Assembly: GCA_937952135.1 (NCBI GenBank) | Contig: CALFYL010000199.1 | Coordinates: 1-6,261, forward strand | DNA: 6,261 nucleotides | Direction: 5' to 3' | Source: an uncultured Planctomycetia bacterium | GTDB lineage: Bacteria; Planctomycetota; UBA1135; GCA-002686595 | Part shown: positions 5,956-6,261 of the stretch, piece by piece | Position numbering within the stretch: the stretch's first letter is position 1 | Layout: every line of letters starts with the position of its first letter | The notes under the pieces: generated by a model | What the model saw: only the letters and a program-made list of their open reading frames with translations | The model's database searches: none | Told to the model about the DNA's origin: nothing | Translations under genes and position numbers: made by a program

Positions 5956-6261
5956 TCAGCTCGCCGCCGCCACCTCGGGCTCGTTCTTCTTCGAGCTGAG
6001 CTGGAACGCGCCGGCGCGCCAGTCGATGGACGCGCGGGAGCCCGACTCGAGCTTGCCCGAGAGGATCGCGTCGGCGAGCAGGTTCTGGATGCGCTTCTGG
6101 ATCACGCGCTTGAGCGGGCGGGCGCCGTATTCGGGGTCGTAGCCTTCCTTGGCGAGGGCTTCCTTGGCGGCGCCGGTGAGCTCGAGGGCGATGTCTTGCT
6201 CGAGCAGGTGCTTTTGCAGGCGCGCGAGTTGGACGTCGACGATCGCGCGGAGCTGGTCCGG
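5956..6261 (-). CDS. clpB: ClpB-type AAA+ disaggregase, C-terminal 101 residues
   Basis: The 3' end of a minus-strand gene that enters from the right edge. ClpB hexamers pull polypeptides out of aggregates with ATP, together with DnaK, in the cytoplasm. The visible part is the end of the second AAA+ module and its small helical domain: QLRAIVDVQLARLQKHLLEQ, then LELTGAAKEALAKEGYDPEY, then GARPLKRVIQKRIQNLLADA. The GAR motif contains the sensor-2 arginine that contacts ATP. The Lys-Arg-x-Ile-Gln context and the ILSGKLESGS segment favour ClpB over ClpA or ClpC. A short, low-complexity tail (SSKKNEPEVAAAS) ends the protein, as often seen in ClpB. The stop is TGA at 5956-5958, and the 5898-5927 hairpin lies just downstream. 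No link in function to the kinase or the antitoxin is evident. The Walker motifs and the middle domain lie outside the window. Confidence 0.88.
   Translation of the reverse strand, partial: PDQLRAIVDVQLARLQKHLLEQDIALELTGAAKEALAKEGYDPEYGARPLKRVIQKRIQNLLADAILSGKLESGSRASIDWRAGAFQLSSKKNEPEVAAAS

Noticed and set aside
5942..6142. Plus-strand 66-codon frame at the right edge
   Set aside because: It is antisense to the ClpB C-terminus, which has strong family motifs on the minus strand.
1..6261. CRISPR array, tRNA, rRNA, insertion sequence, or phage genes
   Set aside because: No spaced direct repeats, cloverleaf, transposase or integrase motif, or terminal inverted repeats were seen in either strand.

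Overview
The window is GC-rich DNA with dense, strongly GC-biased coding. It most likely comes from a planctomycete or another bacterium rich in Ser/Thr kinase and ECF-sigma pairs. The main reasons are a giant membrane kinase with the 'GDLDWVVMKAL' hallmark, a TM helix, WD40-like propellers and a C-terminal TPR, next to a sigma factor of the Sigma70_ECF (TIGR02999-like) type. This assignment is inference from family knowledge; there is no rRNA or other taxonomic marker.

Layout. Positions 1-178 (minus strand) hold the first 59 codons of a secreted protein that runs off the left edge: a signal peptide followed by a Pro/Ser/Ala linker built from 4-residue repeats. A divergent intergenic region (179-404) separates it from the dominant gene, a 1336-residue receptor-like Ser/Thr kinase (405-4415, plus). 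This is followed after 58 bp by a 193-residue ECF sigma factor (4474-5055, plus). The two probably form one signalling unit: the propeller/TPR part senses or scaffolds, the kinase phosphorylates, and the sigma factor is the plausible output. The kinase comes first here; my recollection is that the sigma gene is usually upstream.

From 5056 to 5955 the window is a small patch of accessory DNA. It has one intact small gene, a DUF433 (VapB-like) antitoxin at 5365-5595. Around it are what look like gene fragments: a possible C-terminal end of a PIN-like/DUF5615 toxin upstream (5102-5221), a 13-codon toxin stump starting on the antitoxin stop through a GTGA overlap (5592-5633), and a frameshifted or internally deleted small ORF (5623-5840). 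The antitoxin therefore appears to be an orphan left by a decayed toxin-antitoxin locus.

At the right edge (5956-6261, minus) is the last 101 codons of a ClpB-type AAA+ disaggregase. A perfect 12-bp hairpin with a short T tract (5898-5933) sits between the convergent units and probably terminates transcription. I do not see a new biological system. The points most worth checking are the decayed toxin-antitoxin locus and the kinase/sigma pair.
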